64,000 bases of DNA from Arthrobacter glacialis. GTDB taxonomy: Bacteria > Actinomycetota > Actinomycetes > Actinomycetales > Micrococcaceae. The notes beneath the pieces are model-generated. The model saw only the letters and a program-made list of their open reading frames with translations, had not been told where the DNA came from and searched no databases. The DNA lies in the NCBI RefSeq assembly GCF_002909445.1, contig NZ_PPXC01000001.1, forward strand, positions 1 through 64,000. Direction: 5' to 3'. Within the stretch, counting starts at the first letter, position 1, and every line of letters begins with the position of its first letter. Of the stretch, positions 27,323-35,114 are shown one piece after another. The position numbers and the translations under genes are program-made.

Positions 27323-28198
27323 ATGAGCCATCATTTCGCAAAAACCGACGCAACCCTGTCCGCCAGCGAACTGTCATTGGGGTACGGTGAGCGGTCCATC
27401 GTGGAGAACCTTTCGGTGGAGCTGCCGGCTGGCAAGGTGAGCATCATTGTGGGTGCCAACGCCTGCGGGAAATCCACCTTGCTGCGAGGTCTGGCCAGAC
27501 TGCTCAAGCCAAGTGCCGGCGTCGTGCATCTGAACGGGACGGACATCCACAAGGTCCGTGCCCGGGAATTGGCCAGGGAGCTGGGCATCTTGCCGCAAAC
27601 GCCTACGGCGCCGGACGGCATCAGTGTGGCGGATCTGGTGGGTCGCGGACGCAGCCCGCACCAGGGCTGGTTCAGGCAGTGGACCCCGGCCGACGACGAC
27701 GCCGTGGCGGCCGCGCTGAACGTGACGGGCACGGCAGATCTTGCCGATCGGAGCGTTGACGAACTTTCCGGCGGGCAGCGCCAGCGTGTCTGGATCGCCA
27801 TGGCTCTGGCGCAGGAGACCGACGTGTTACTGCTCGATGAGCCCACCACGTACCTGGATTTGGCCCATCAGGTGGAGGTGTTGGATGTGGTCTCCGAGCT
27901 CAATGCCCGCCGCGGCATCACGGTGGCGATTGTGCTGCATGACCTAAACCTGGCTGCCCGCTACGCAGATCACCTGATCGCCATGAAAGATGGCGCCATT
28001 GTGGCGCAAGGGACACCGGCCCAGGTGTTGACGGCCGGGCTGGTGCACCACGTTTTTGGGCTGGAATCCGTGGTGGTCCCGGACCCCGTGGTGGGCACCC
28101 CCATGGTGGTCCCCATCGGCAGGCGGGCGGCGCTACTAGCTGACGCCGCAGCCAGCAAGTTATCAACCATCAGTGAGACGGAAGGCGTGCGCGCATGA
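27323..28198 (+). CDS. Iron-siderophore ABC transporter ATP-binding protein (FepC-like)
   Basis: A 291-residue ATPase. The ATG at 27323 has a perfect AAGGAGG six bases upstream and begins one base after the permease stop. Walker A reads GANACGKST, the signature is ELSGGQRQRVWIAMALAQ, Walker B is VLLLDEPTTYLDLAHQ, and the His switch is VLHDLNLAARYADH. The Q-loop is ILPQTP. The sequence closely resembles FepC/FecE type ATPases. It powers import through the two FecCD permeases. Confidence 0.92.
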   Translation: MSHHFAKTDATLSASELSLGYGERSIVENLSVELPAGKVSIIVGANACGKSTLLRGLARLLKPSAGVVHLNGTDIHKVRARELARELGILPQTPTAPDGISVADLVGRGRSPHQGWFRQWTPADDDAVAAALNVTGTADLADRSVDELSGGQRQRVWIAMALAQETDVLLLDEPTTYLDLAHQVEVLDVVSELNARRGITVAIVLHDLNLAARYADHLIAMKDGAIVAQGTPAQVLTAGLVHHVFGLESVVVPDPVVGTPMVVPIGRRAALLADAAASKLSTISETEGVRA

Positions 28199-29172
28199 GT
28201 TCGGCAATCTTGGACAAGGAAACTATCGAGGTGGATCCCATCAAGCCCATGCGGTCCTTCGAGCTGCAGGTCAGTGCCGTGCAGCGGTTGAGTGAACATT
28301 TCCGCCGCATCACCTTTGTGGGGGAGGACCTTGCCCTCTTTGGCTCCAACGCCGACGGCGCCACCTTGGACCTGCGTGTGAAGGTCATGATTCCCTCGCC
28401 CGGCCATGCGCTGCCGGAATTGAGCAACATCCGCGGCTCGTTGCAGGATGACTGGTACCAACGTTGGCTCGCCGTGGACGAGTCGCGCCGCGGTGTGATG
28501 CGCACGTATACCGTGCGCGCCCTGCGTCCGGCGGTTCCTGCGTCGGGTGTGCAGCCAGCCGTTCCGGCCGAGCTGGACATTGACTTTGTGCTGCACCTGC
28601 ACGGCGGATCCGGCCCGGCGGCCGAATGGGCCGCGGCGGCGCAGCCGGGAGACCCGTTGCTGCTGGTGGGCCCGTGCGCGCGGTGGGGCGACTGCCTGGG
28701 CATTGAGTTTGCGCCCGGTGCGGCCGAACGCCTGCTGCTCGTGGGTGACGAGACGGCTGTGCCGGCCATCGCCGCCATTCTGGAAGCCCTGCCCTCCCAT
28801 GTGAGCGGCCATGCGGTTCTTGAGGTGCCCACCGCCGGTGACTTCCTGGACATTTCCACCCCCTCCGGTGTGGAAGTGAGATGGCTGGCCCGGGGCGGGA
28901 ACCCACACGGCGAGGCCATGTCCCAACAGGTCCGGGCCCTTGTTGCGCCAGCGGCGTGCGAGCTCGGCGAGGAACCCGAGGATGTGGACGTCGACGCCAC
29001 CATCCTCTGGGAAACCCCTGCCTCCACTACCGGGCACGGCTTGTATGCGTGGATTGCCGGGGAGGCCGCCACCATCCGGGGGCTGCGCCGCTATCTGGTG
29101 CGTGATGTTGGCATGGACAGGAACGCGGTGGCCTTCATGGGCTACTGGCGCCAGGGCCAGGCGCTTTCTTAG
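28195..29172 (+). CDS. Siderophore-interacting protein (FAD-dependent ferric-siderophore reductase)
   Basis: A 325-residue SIP of the ViuB/YqjH family that releases iron from imported ferric siderophores by reducing it with NAD(P)H. RTYTVRAL is the FAD-binding RxYT motif. The central domain has HLHGGSGPAAEWAAAAQPGD, and GDETAVPAIAAIL is the classic pyridine-nucleotide motif of SIPs. WIAGEAATIRGLRRYLV closes the C-terminal domain. It overlaps the ATPase gene by 4 bp and ends the operon, giving a complete capture-import-reduction pathway without biosynthesis genes, so the siderophore may be scavenged or made elsewhere. Confidence 0.92.
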   Translation: MSSAILDKETIEVDPIKPMRSFELQVSAVQRLSEHFRRITFVGEDLALFGSNADGATLDLRVKVMIPSPGHALPELSNIRGSLQDDWYQRWLAVDESRRGVMRTYTVRALRPAVPASGVQPAVPAELDIDFVLHLHGGSGPAAEWAAAAQPGDPLLLVGPCARWGDCLGIEFAPGAAERLLLVGDETAVPAIAAILEALPSHVSGHAVLEVPTAGDFLDISTPSGVEVRWLARGGNPHGEAMSQQVRALVAPAACELGEEPEDVDVDATILWETPASTTGHGLYAWIAGEAATIRGLRRYLVRDVGMDRNAVAFMGYWRQGQALS

Positions 29173-29273
29173 AATTCGTTGCGGTCAACTACTGACAGGG
29201 GCCGCGAATCGGGGCATAATTTCACTCATCCCGACCGGGTCCCCTCTCCACGGTTTCATCAAGGAGCAGCATC

Positions 29274-29687
29274 ATGACCACACGACTTAACCCGTACTTG
29301 AACTTCCAGAACACCGCCAAGGATGCCATGGAATTTTACCAGACGGTCTTTGGCGGGACGCTGGCATTGAGCACCTTTGGTGACTACCAGGCCACCGAGG
29401 ACCCGGCGGAGAAGGACAAGATCATGCACGGCATGCTGACGGGGGACAATGACGTGATCCTCATGGGCGCCGACGTTCCCTCATACCTTGAGTTCAGCCC
29501 CAATTCCAGTGTTTCCCTCTCCGGCGACGAGGAAGCTGTGCTGCGCGGCTGGTGGGACAAGCTTGCCGACGGCGCCACGATTGCCGAGCCGCTCACCCAG
29601 GCGCCCTGGGGCGACACCTTTGGCATGTTGACCGACAAGTTCGATGTGCCGTGGCTGGTCAACATCGAAGGCGCCCCGCAGGGCTAG
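29274..29687 (+). CDS. VOC superfamily protein (PhnB-like glyoxalase fold)
   Basis: A 137-residue protein of the PhnB/3-demethylubiquinone methyltransferase-like VOC group. LNPYLNFQNTAKDAMEFYQTVFGG is the usual N-terminal block and WGDTFGMLTDKFDVPWLVNI the C-terminal one. AAGGAG lies just before the ATG. The substrate is unknown. It faces the MarR gene across a repeat-rich convergent spacer. Confidence 0.85.
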   Translation: MTTRLNPYLNFQNTAKDAMEFYQTVFGGTLALSTFGDYQATEDPAEKDKIMHGMLTGDNDVILMGADVPSYLEFSPNSSVSLSGDEEAVLRGWWDKLADGATIAEPLTQAPWGDTFGMLTDKFDVPWLVNIEGAPQG

Positions 29688-29745
29688 TCCGCCTACGGTC
29701 ATCCAGCACCGTCAACCAACGCGGCCGCGTGACGCCCTGATCCCG

Positions 29746-29874
29746 ACGCTCGCTCACGTATGGGGCTCCTAACGCCAACGCTCGCTCACGTATGGGGCTC
29801 CTAACGCCAACGCTCGCTCAGTCAGTAACTGAGCGAGCGTTAGCTAAAAGTGCCCCAGATCTGAGCGAGCGTTG
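29746..29874. repeat. 32-bp-period repeat array with inverted copies in a convergent spacer
   Basis: The 11-mer ACGCTCGCTCA occurs at 29746-29756, 29778-29788 and 29810-29820, exactly 32 bp apart; the first two 32-bp units are identical. Its reverse complement occurs at 29830-29840 and 29862-29872, again 32 bp apart. The centre folds as a perfect 14-bp hairpin (29809-29822 with 29828-29841, 5-base loop), and the outer copies plus a TGGGGC/GCCCCA pair can extend it to roughly 100 nt. No T run follows. It sits between two convergent genes. Confidence 0.85.
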
Positions 29875-29881
29875 CTGGGGA

Positions 29882-30355
29882 TTAGTCGCGGAGCTGGGTC
29901 AGGATCCGGGCCAGCTCGGCGCGGTCAGCTGCGCTGAGCTTGGCAAAATACTCCATTGACTTGTCGCGGCGTTCGGCCTGAATGCTGGCAAAAAGCTCTT
30001 TCCCCGCATCGGTTGCCACGATGAGCGTGGCACGCCTGTCCGTGGGGTCCGGATCGCGGCGGACCAGGCCCTTGGCTTCGAGCTGATCCACCACCTCGGT
30101 GGCCGATCGCGGGGCGATGTGCAGGCGCTCGGCCAGATCCTTGAGTCGGATGTCTCCGGAAGCGCAGCCAGCCTCGCCGGAAACGGCCGCAGGGGCAGGC
30201 ATGTCCGGGCGGCGGCGCAGCAATGTCATCAGGGCCCGCCACTGGTGCGGGGTCAGCTCCCAGGGCGCCAATTGTTCGGCCCAGGTGCGCCGCAGCCCGC
30301 GAAACGCGCCGTGGAAGAGTTCGCCAAGGTCTGATGCGTTGTCAAGGGATGCCAT
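29882..30355 (-). CDS. MarR family transcriptional regulator
   Basis: A winged-helix regulator of 157 residues from the ATG at 30355, which has GGTGGG just upstream; in-frame ATGs at 30367 and 30391 are alternatives. The DNA-reading region IRLKDLAERLHIAPRSATEVVDQLEAKGLVRRD and wing PTDRRATLIVATDAG are clear. It is divergent from an ABC exporter, the usual layout in which MarR represses an efflux pump until a drug-like ligand binds. An ACTAA/TTAGT inverted pair lies in the shared promoter region. Confidence 0.88.
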   Translation of the reverse strand: MASLDNASDLGELFHGAFRGLRRTWAEQLAPWELTPHQWRALMTLLRRRPDMPAPAAVSGEAGCASGDIRLKDLAERLHIAPRSATEVVDQLEAKGLVRRDPDPTDRRATLIVATDAGKELFASIQAERRDKSMEYFAKLSAADRAELARILTQLRD

Positions 30356-30457
30356 GCCCACCAGCATACTAAACTTGACGACTAACCACATAGTGAGGTA
30401 ACCTCGGTATTAGTTGGTGCGAGTCCCGCACCCCGCACACCATTGGAGGTGGCGCGC

Positions 30458-32356
30458 ATGACGGAGAACATCCTCAAGCAAAAAACCAGCATCAGCCGTG
30501 ACGGATCCGGCCCCGCAGATTTCAACGGCTCCGCAGACTTTAGAGGCCGCGGCCCGGCCCGCATCAATCCTGCCGACAAACAGCAAATCAAGCGCCACCC
30601 CGTGAGCCTGAAGCGCGTGGCCGCCCTGTTTGCCCCGCACAAGGCGAGAATCGTCGTCGTCGTACTTCTGATCAGCGCATCCAGCATCATCGGCCTGGCC
30701 CAGCCGTTCCTGGTCCGCGGCATCATCGACACGGCCCTGCCCGCCAAGGATGTGCCGCTGCTGGCGTGGCTGGCTGGCGCCATGATTGCCATTGCCGCGG
30801 CCACAGCCTTCATTGGCGTAGTGCAAACCTGGATGACAACATCCATGGGGCAAAAGATCATGCACACCCTGCGCACCCGGCTGTTTGCGCATCTGCAAAA
30901 ACAGTCGCTGGCGTTCTTCACCCGGACCCGCAGCGGTGAAGTGCAGTCCCGGCTCAACAACGACATCTCGGGCATGCAGTCGGTCATCACCTCCACGGCA
31001 ACCGGCATTGCCTCCAACGTGACAACGGCTGTTGCCACCGCGGCCGCCATGATTGTTTTGTCCCCGCAGCTCTCGCTGCTGTCCCTGATCGTCATCCCGC
31101 CCGCTGTGTGGTTCTCCCGCCGGGTGGCCCTGATGCGGCGCGACATCACCTCCACCTTGCAGGCTGAGCTCGCCACCATGAACACCTATGTGGAGGAAGG
31201 GCTGAGTATCTCCGGCGTGCGCCTGGCAAAAACGCTCGGCACCTCGGATCGCGATGCGGCCCGCTACGCCGGCAGCTCTGAGCGGCTCATTGACCTGGAG
31301 CTGCGCTCGCAGCTGGCCGGGCGCTGGCGGATGGCCACCATGGGCATCATCTTCTCCGCCATTCCGGCGTTGATTTACTTTGCCGGCGGCCTGCCGGGGA
31401 ACACCATGAGCATCGGCACCATTGTGGCGTTCACGGCACTGCAAGCCACCATCTTCCGCCCCATCATGGGCCTGCTCAACCTGGGCGTGCAATGGGTGAG
31501 CGCCATGGCCCTGTTCAGCCGCATCTTTGAATACCTTGACTTGGAACCGGAAATTGCCGCCCCCGCAACACCAGTGACCCTGGATCTTGCCCTGGTCCGT
31601 GGCGAGGTCCGCTTTGAAAACGTGCATTTCGCGTACGACGGCGGCCCGGATGTTCTGCGCGGAATCGATCTTTTGCTGCCAGCTGGCACCGCAACGGCCG
31701 TGGTGGGGCCCACGGGTTCGGGCAAGTCAACGCTGGGTGCGCTGGTGCCGCGGCTGCATGATGTCACAACGGGCCGGGTCACGATCGATGGGGTTGATGT
31801 GCGCCAGATTGCCCCGGATACGCTGGCCCACATCGTGGGCGTGGTGTCTCAGGAAACGTACCTGGTCCACGCCTCCATCCGCGAGAATTTGCAGCTCGCC
31901 GCACCCGCGGCCAGTGACGCCACCCTGTGGCAGGCGCTGGCCTCGGCGCAGATTGCCGATTTGGTGGCTGGTCTCCCCGAGGGCATGGACACCCTGGTGG
32001 GTGCCCGCGGCTACCGCTTCTCCGGCGGCGAGCAGCAGCGCCTAGCCATCGCACGAACCATTTTGCGCAACCCGCGTGTCTTGATCCTTGATGAAGCCAC
32101 CTCCGCCTTGGACAACACCACCGAGGCTGCCGTGCAAGTGGCACTGGACCATCTGGCCGTGGGCCGGACCACGCTGACCATTGCCCACAGGCTCTCCACG
32201 GTGGAGGATGCCGATCAGCTGGCGGTGCTCTCGGGCGGCTCACTCGTGGAGGTGGGTACGCCGTCGAGCCTCCGCAACGCAGGCGGAGCCTACACTGCGC
32301 TCCTTGCGGCCGGCGATGCGGACCGGGACAGCGAGGCGCTGGAAACGGTTGCCTAA
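30458..32356 (+). CDS. ABC exporter, fused permease and ATPase
   Basis: A 632-residue half-transporter of the MsbA/LmrA type. I placed the start at ATG 30458 behind TGGAGGTGG. After a hydrophilic 50-residue N-terminus come six transmembrane helices (about 55-350), then the nucleotide-binding domain with Walker A GPTGSGKST, Q-loop VSQET, signature YRFSGGEQQRLAIARTI, Walker B VLILDEATSALD and H-loop IAHRLSTVE. All catalytic residues are present, so a homodimer would be active. It is divergent from a MarR gene; multidrug or lipid export is likely. Confidence 0.9.
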   Translation: MTENILKQKTSISRDGSGPADFNGSADFRGRGPARINPADKQQIKRHPVSLKRVAALFAPHKARIVVVVLLISASSIIGLAQPFLVRGIIDTALPAKDVPLLAWLAGAMIAIAAATAFIGVVQTWMTTSMGQKIMHTLRTRLFAHLQKQSLAFFTRTRSGEVQSRLNNDISGMQSVITSTATGIASNVTTAVATAAAMIVLSPQLSLLSLIVIPPAVWFSRRVALMRRDITSTLQAELATMNTYVEEGLSISGVRLAKTLGTSDRDAARYAGSSERLIDLELRSQLAGRWRMATMGIIFSAIPALIYFAGGLPGNTMSIGTIVAFTALQATIFRPIMGLLNLGVQWVSAMALFSRIFEYLDLEPEIAAPATPVTLDLALVRGEVRFENVHFAYDGGPDVLRGIDLLLPAGTATAVVGPTGSGKSTLGALVPRLHDVTTGRVTIDGVDVRQIAPDTLAHIVGVVSQETYLVHASIRENLQLAAPAASDATLWQALASAQIADLVAGLPEGMDTLVGARGYRFSGGEQQRLAIARTILRNPRVLILDEATSALDNTTEAAVQVALDHLAVGRTTLTIAHRLSTVEDADQLAVLSGGSLVEVGTPSSLRNAGGAYTALLAAGDADRDSEALETVA

Positions 32357-32490
32357 GCGCCGCTTCAGTAGCCCCGCAGCATTCATCATGGGCAGCCGGA
32401 CATAGGATTAGCGTAATCAACCCTGCGCCCTGTCCGTTGCCCACAGGCTTCGCTGCACGCCGGCGTGGGACTCGGCAACAAGGAGCAAGC

Positions 32491-33270
32491 GTGGAATTCA
32501 CGGCACGGTATGTGGCAGTGGGCGACTCATTCACAGAAGGCCTCGGCGACACCGATCCGGCGCTGCCCAACCAAGTTCGCGGCTGGGCCGACCGGGTCGC
32601 CGAACAGTTGGCGCTGGCCCATCCGGCGGAACACTACGGCTATGCCAACCTCGCCATTCGCGGCAAGAAGATGCGCCAGATCCTCGCCGAGCAAATTGAT
32701 GCCGCCGTGGCGTTGAACCCCACACTCGTCACCATCTATTCAGGAGTCAATGACATCCTGCGCCCCAAAGTGGACATTGATGCCATGATCGCCAACTACT
32801 CGGAGGGTATTGCCAAGCTGGCCGCTACCGGGGCAAGGGTCCTGATCTTTACCGGTTACGACGCCAGTTCCTCCAAAGTATTTGCCAGCATTCGCGGACG
32901 CACAGCCATTTACAACGAGTTGGTGCGCGAAGTGGCTGAGAACAACGGGGCGGAACTGGTTGATTACTGGCGTTTCCGGGAGTACAACGACTGGCGCCTG
33001 TGGGGAATCGACAGGATGCACATGTCCACGCCGGGGCATATAAACATGGCCAACCGGGTGCTGGCGCAATTGGGTGAAACAGCCAATATTCCCCTGCCTG
33101 AAATGGCGCCCATTCCGATGAAGACCACAGCCGAGATGATCAGGGACAATGCCGCCTGGACCAAGGAATACGTGGGCCCATGGGTCAGCCGCCGCCTGCG
33201 CGGAGTGTCCTCGGGTGACAATCTCAACGCTCGTTGGCCAACCCTGCATTCGCCGCTGGCACAAGACTAA
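32491..33270 (+). CDS. SGNH/GDSL-type hydrolase
   Basis: A 259-residue esterase-fold protein. The GTG at 32491 is preceded by AAGGAG. Block I is VAVGDSFTEGLGD with the nucleophile Ser; Gly and Asn of blocks II and III appear in YGYANLAIRGKKM and TIYSGVNDIL; and block V is DRMHMSTPGH with the Asp-x-x-His pair, so the catalytic set is complete. There is no signal peptide. Substrates in this family range from acylated sugars to lipids, and nothing here narrows the choice. Confidence 0.88.
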   Translation: MEFTARYVAVGDSFTEGLGDTDPALPNQVRGWADRVAEQLALAHPAEHYGYANLAIRGKKMRQILAEQIDAAVALNPTLVTIYSGVNDILRPKVDIDAMIANYSEGIAKLAATGARVLIFTGYDASSSKVFASIRGRTAIYNELVREVAENNGAELVDYWRFREYNDWRLWGIDRMHMSTPGHINMANRVLAQLGETANIPLPEMAPIPMKTTAEMIRDNAAWTKEYVGPWVSRRLRGVSSGDNLNARWPTLHSPLAQD

Positions 33271-33303
33271 ATTCAGCAACCACGCCATAATTTAGGCACG
33301 GCG

Positions 33304-33318
33304 CGGAAATCATTTCCG
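33304..33318. promoter_or_regulatory. Perfect palindrome, candidate Zur operator
   Basis: CGGAAATCATTTCCG is a perfect 7-1-7 palindrome. Its AAATCATTT core resembles actinobacterial Zur sites. It lies about 300 bp upstream of the zinc-ligand-free ribosomal protein genes, which are commonly Zur-repressed in actinobacteria. The long distance is a weakness unless the transcript has a long leader, which the intervening structured region may represent. Confidence 0.4.
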
Positions 33319-33388
33319 TGCTGGCTTCCAAGTTCCGGGGCGGGTATGGTATGCCAATTAGCCTTAATCGCCTCTAAGGAACTAGACT

Positions 33389-33446
33389 GGGTAGGCGCTA
33401 GGTAGCGCGGAGCGTGTGCAATTGCTCCGGTTTGCGGTGATTACCC
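33389..33446 (+). ncRNA. Candidate structured leader RNA upstream of rpmB
   Basis: Nested complementary arms suggest a small three-way junction. GGGTA (33389-33393) pairs with TACCC (33442-33446). Inside it, GCGCTA (33395-33400) pairs with TAGCGC (33403-33408), and GGAGC (33409-33413) with GCTCC (33424-33428). The 351-bp gap between the SGNH gene and rpmB has no convincing coding potential, and a second hairpin (ACGGTT 33575-33580 with AACCGT 33591-33596) followed by a T-rich stretch stands just before the rpmB ribosome site. It does not match any riboswitch class I know. Confidence 0.35.
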
Positions 33447-33621
33447 TCCCGTTGGCCGGTAGTTAGGGGCTCAAGTTGCGTGCATTCGGGTATTCGCCGG
33501 ACGGTCACCTCCTCATCATCATGTAAATGACGGTTGGGAATCATGCTGTCCGAGGGCGGACGCTGCCTACTCGCACGGTTTACACCAGTGAACCGTTCCC
33601 ATTCATTTTTTAGGAGTGATC

Positions 33622-33858
33622 ATGGCAGCTCATTGCCAGGTGACTGGAGCCGAGCCGGGCTTCGGACATAGCATTTCGCACTCGCACCGCCGCAACAAGC
33701 GTCGGTTCGATCCGAATATCCAGAAGAAGCGCTACTGGGTACCGTCCTTGCGCCGCAACGTTACGTTGCAGCTTTCCGTCAAGGGCATCAAGACCATCGA
33801 CGTTCGCGGTATTGACTCCGTCGTCGCCGACATTCTCGCTCGTGGGGTGAAGCTCTAG
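33622..33858 (+). CDS. rpmB: 50S ribosomal protein L28, zinc-ligand-free form
   Basis: A 78-residue L28. The start is ATG 33622 with TAGGAG five bases upstream. The N-terminus [34 protein letters not shown] keeps the L28 fold but has only one cysteine, lacking the CxxC pairs of the zinc-binding form (C-minus type). It opens a three-gene cluster with L33 and S14. Such paralogue sets replace zinc-containing ribosomal proteins during zinc starvation; whether C-plus copies exist elsewhere in this genome cannot be seen. Confidence 0.95.
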   Translation: MAAHCQVTGAEPGFGHSISHSHRRNKRRFDPNIQKKRYWVPSLRRNVTLQLSVKGIKTIDVRGIDSVVADILARGVKL

Positions 33859-34025
33859 TGGCAAAAGACAAGGACGTACGTCCGATCATCAAGCTGAAGA
33901 GCACCGCGGGTACCGGTTTCACGTACGTAACCCGCAAGAACCGTCGTAACACTCCGGACCGTTTGGTTCTGAAGAAGTACGATCCCAAGATCCGTCAGCA
34001 CGTCGAATTCCGAGAGGAGCGCTAA
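33858..34025 (+). CDS. rpmG: 50S ribosomal protein L33, zinc-ligand-free form
   Basis: A 55-residue L33 with a GTG start that shares one base with the rpmB stop, so it is translationally coupled. The sequence [20 protein letters not shown] and the later [21 protein letters not shown] are typical L33. It contains no cysteine at all, so the zinc ribbon ligands are missing. It is too short to be caught by length-based gene finding but unmistakable. Confidence 0.95.
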   Translation: MAKDKDVRPIIKLKSTAGTGFTYVTRKNRRNTPDRLVLKKYDPKIRQHVEFREER

Positions 34026-34029
34026 GACT

Positions 34030-34335
34030 ATGGCTAAGAAGTCCATGATCGCGAAGAACGAGCAGCGCAAGGTCATCGTGGAGCGTTACGCCGAAAAGCG
34101 TCTCGCCCTGAAGAAGGCCCTCGTTAACCCGGCCTCCACTCCGGAAGAGAAAGAAGCAGCCCGTTTGGGTCTGCAGAAGCTCCCCCGCAACGCCTCACCG
34201 GTACGCGTTCGTAACCGCGACGCCATCGATGGCCGTCCGCGTGGAACGCTCCAGAAGTTCGGCATCTCCCGTGTACGCTTCCGCAAGATGGCGCACGCTG
34301 GCGAACTGCCTGGTATCAAGAAGTCCAGCTGGTAA
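34030..34335 (+). CDS. rpsN: 30S ribosomal protein S14, long zinc-ligand-free form
   Basis: A 101-residue S14 of the long type without the CxxC...CxxC zinc motif (no cysteines). [24 protein letters not shown] and the conserved C-terminal [35 protein letters not shown] are diagnostic. The ATG lies 4 bp after the rpmG stop, with GAGGAG overlapping the end of rpmG. It closes the operon, followed by a terminator. Confidence 0.96.
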   Translation: MAKKSMIAKNEQRKVIVERYAEKRLALKKALVNPASTPEEKEAARLGLQKLPRNASPVRVRNRDAIDGRPRGTLQKFGISRVRFRKMAHAGELPGIKKSSW

Positions 34336-34350
34336 CATCCAGTTGTAAAA

Positions 34351-34384
34351 AAGGGCGGTGACCTTACGGTCGCCGCCCTTTTTG
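34351..34384. terminator. Terminator after rpmB-rpmG-rpsN
   Basis: An 11-bp stem, GGGCGGTGACC against GGTCGCCGCCC (one G-T pair), with a TTAC loop, has an A6 run before and a T6 run after it. It begins about 18 bp after the rpsN stop. Confidence 0.88.
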
Positions 34385-34565
34385 CTGCCCTTTTTCAAGG
34401 CGTTCCGGGCCTCCCCCGAGGCTCCGTTACGCCCTTCGCCAAGCAAAAGTTGTTGGCTGAGAGCGAAAAAACCCTAGATTCCGGGGAATTTGACTGACAA
34501 ATCGCTGAAGATTGGCGAAATTTACCGGAATCTCGCGGAATAACTGGTAAGTTCGCTAGCAGTGG

Positions 34566-34597
34566 TTGACACGCAACCGCGTGGAATTGGATTTACT
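34566..34597 (+). promoter_or_regulatory. Candidate HU gene promoter
   Basis: A perfect -35 hexamer TTGACA lies at 34566-34571, with A/T-rich sequence (GGATTTA, 34589-34595) about 17 bases on as a weak -10. It is about 50 bp upstream of the HU start within a 280-bp AT-enriched gap. The -10 match is poor, so this is tentative. Confidence 0.35.
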
Positions 34598-34618
34598 TGA
34601 TCGTCCAGGAGGACAAAC

Positions 34619-34900
34619 ATGGCTAAGAATCGTAGCGAACTGGTAGCTGAAGTTGCCGCAAAGGCTGAGACCAGCCAGACTGCAGTAAACGGCGTTCTGG
34701 ACGCACTCTTCTCGGTATTCGAGAGCTCAGTTGCTGCTGGCGAAAAGATCACCATCCCGGGCTGGCTCTCCATCGAGCGCACCGACCGTGCAGCTCGCAC
34801 CGGCCGCAACCCGCAGACCGGTGAGACCATTCAGATCGCAGCAGGCCACAGCGTCAAGCTGTCCGCCGGTTCCAAGCTGAAGGCAGCTGTCAAGAACTAG
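34619..34900 (+). CDS. hupB: HU family DNA-binding protein
   Basis: A 93-residue HU histone-like protein that bends and compacts DNA. MAKNRSELVAEVAAKAETSQTAVNGVLDALF forms the helical dimer part, and the beta arm RAARTGRNPQTGETIQIAA contains the conserved RNPxTGE tip. It lacks the long Lys/Ala-rich tail of mycobacterial HupB. AGGAGG lies before the ATG. It is monocistronic between two terminators. The symbol is by family; hup would serve equally. Confidence 0.95.
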   Translation: MAKNRSELVAEVAAKAETSQTAVNGVLDALFSVFESSVAAGEKITIPGWLSIERTDRAARTGRNPQTGETIQIAAGHSVKLSAGSKLKAAVKN

Positions 34901-34916
34901 TTTCTTCGACACACCA

Positions 34917-34952
34917 CGTGAAGGCGGCCAACATTTGTTGGCCGCCTTCACG
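34917..34952. terminator. Terminator after the HU gene
   Basis: A perfect 17-bp stem (34917-34933 with 34936-34952) with a TT tip begins 16 bp after the HU stop. It is followed by CATTTAAAG, a very weak T run, so the stem itself must do most of the work. Confidence 0.8.
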
Positions 34953-35114
34953 CATTTAAAGCTCAGGTGGCCGTTGTGGACATTCGCCCGTGGTGCACCT
35001 GCGGCGAATGCCCACCACGGCCCGCAGCCCTCAAACGAACGCAGCCCTCAAACGAACGCGGTCCGGCGGCCAGTCCTTTCCTGTGAGCTCCCTGATTCGC
35101 CCTAAGTTCACTCG

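Noticed and set aside
29746-29874. Possible CRISPR array (32-bp period)
   Set aside because: The intervening sequence is the same between copies, copies occur in both orientations, and no cas genes are near.
30410-31627. 405-codon minus-strand frame opposite the ABC exporter
   Set aside because: Antisense shadow; Gly/His/Arg-biased composition and it covers the divergent promoter region.
33271-33621. Known riboswitch classes (cobalamin, TPP, SAM, fluoride, ZTP) in the rpmB leader
   Set aside because: None of their conserved core motifs is visible; only unclassified nested stems are supported.
34195-34446. Small minus-strand gene after rpsN
   Set aside because: It spans the operon terminator and the end of rpsN, lacks a ribosome site and has no family resemblance.
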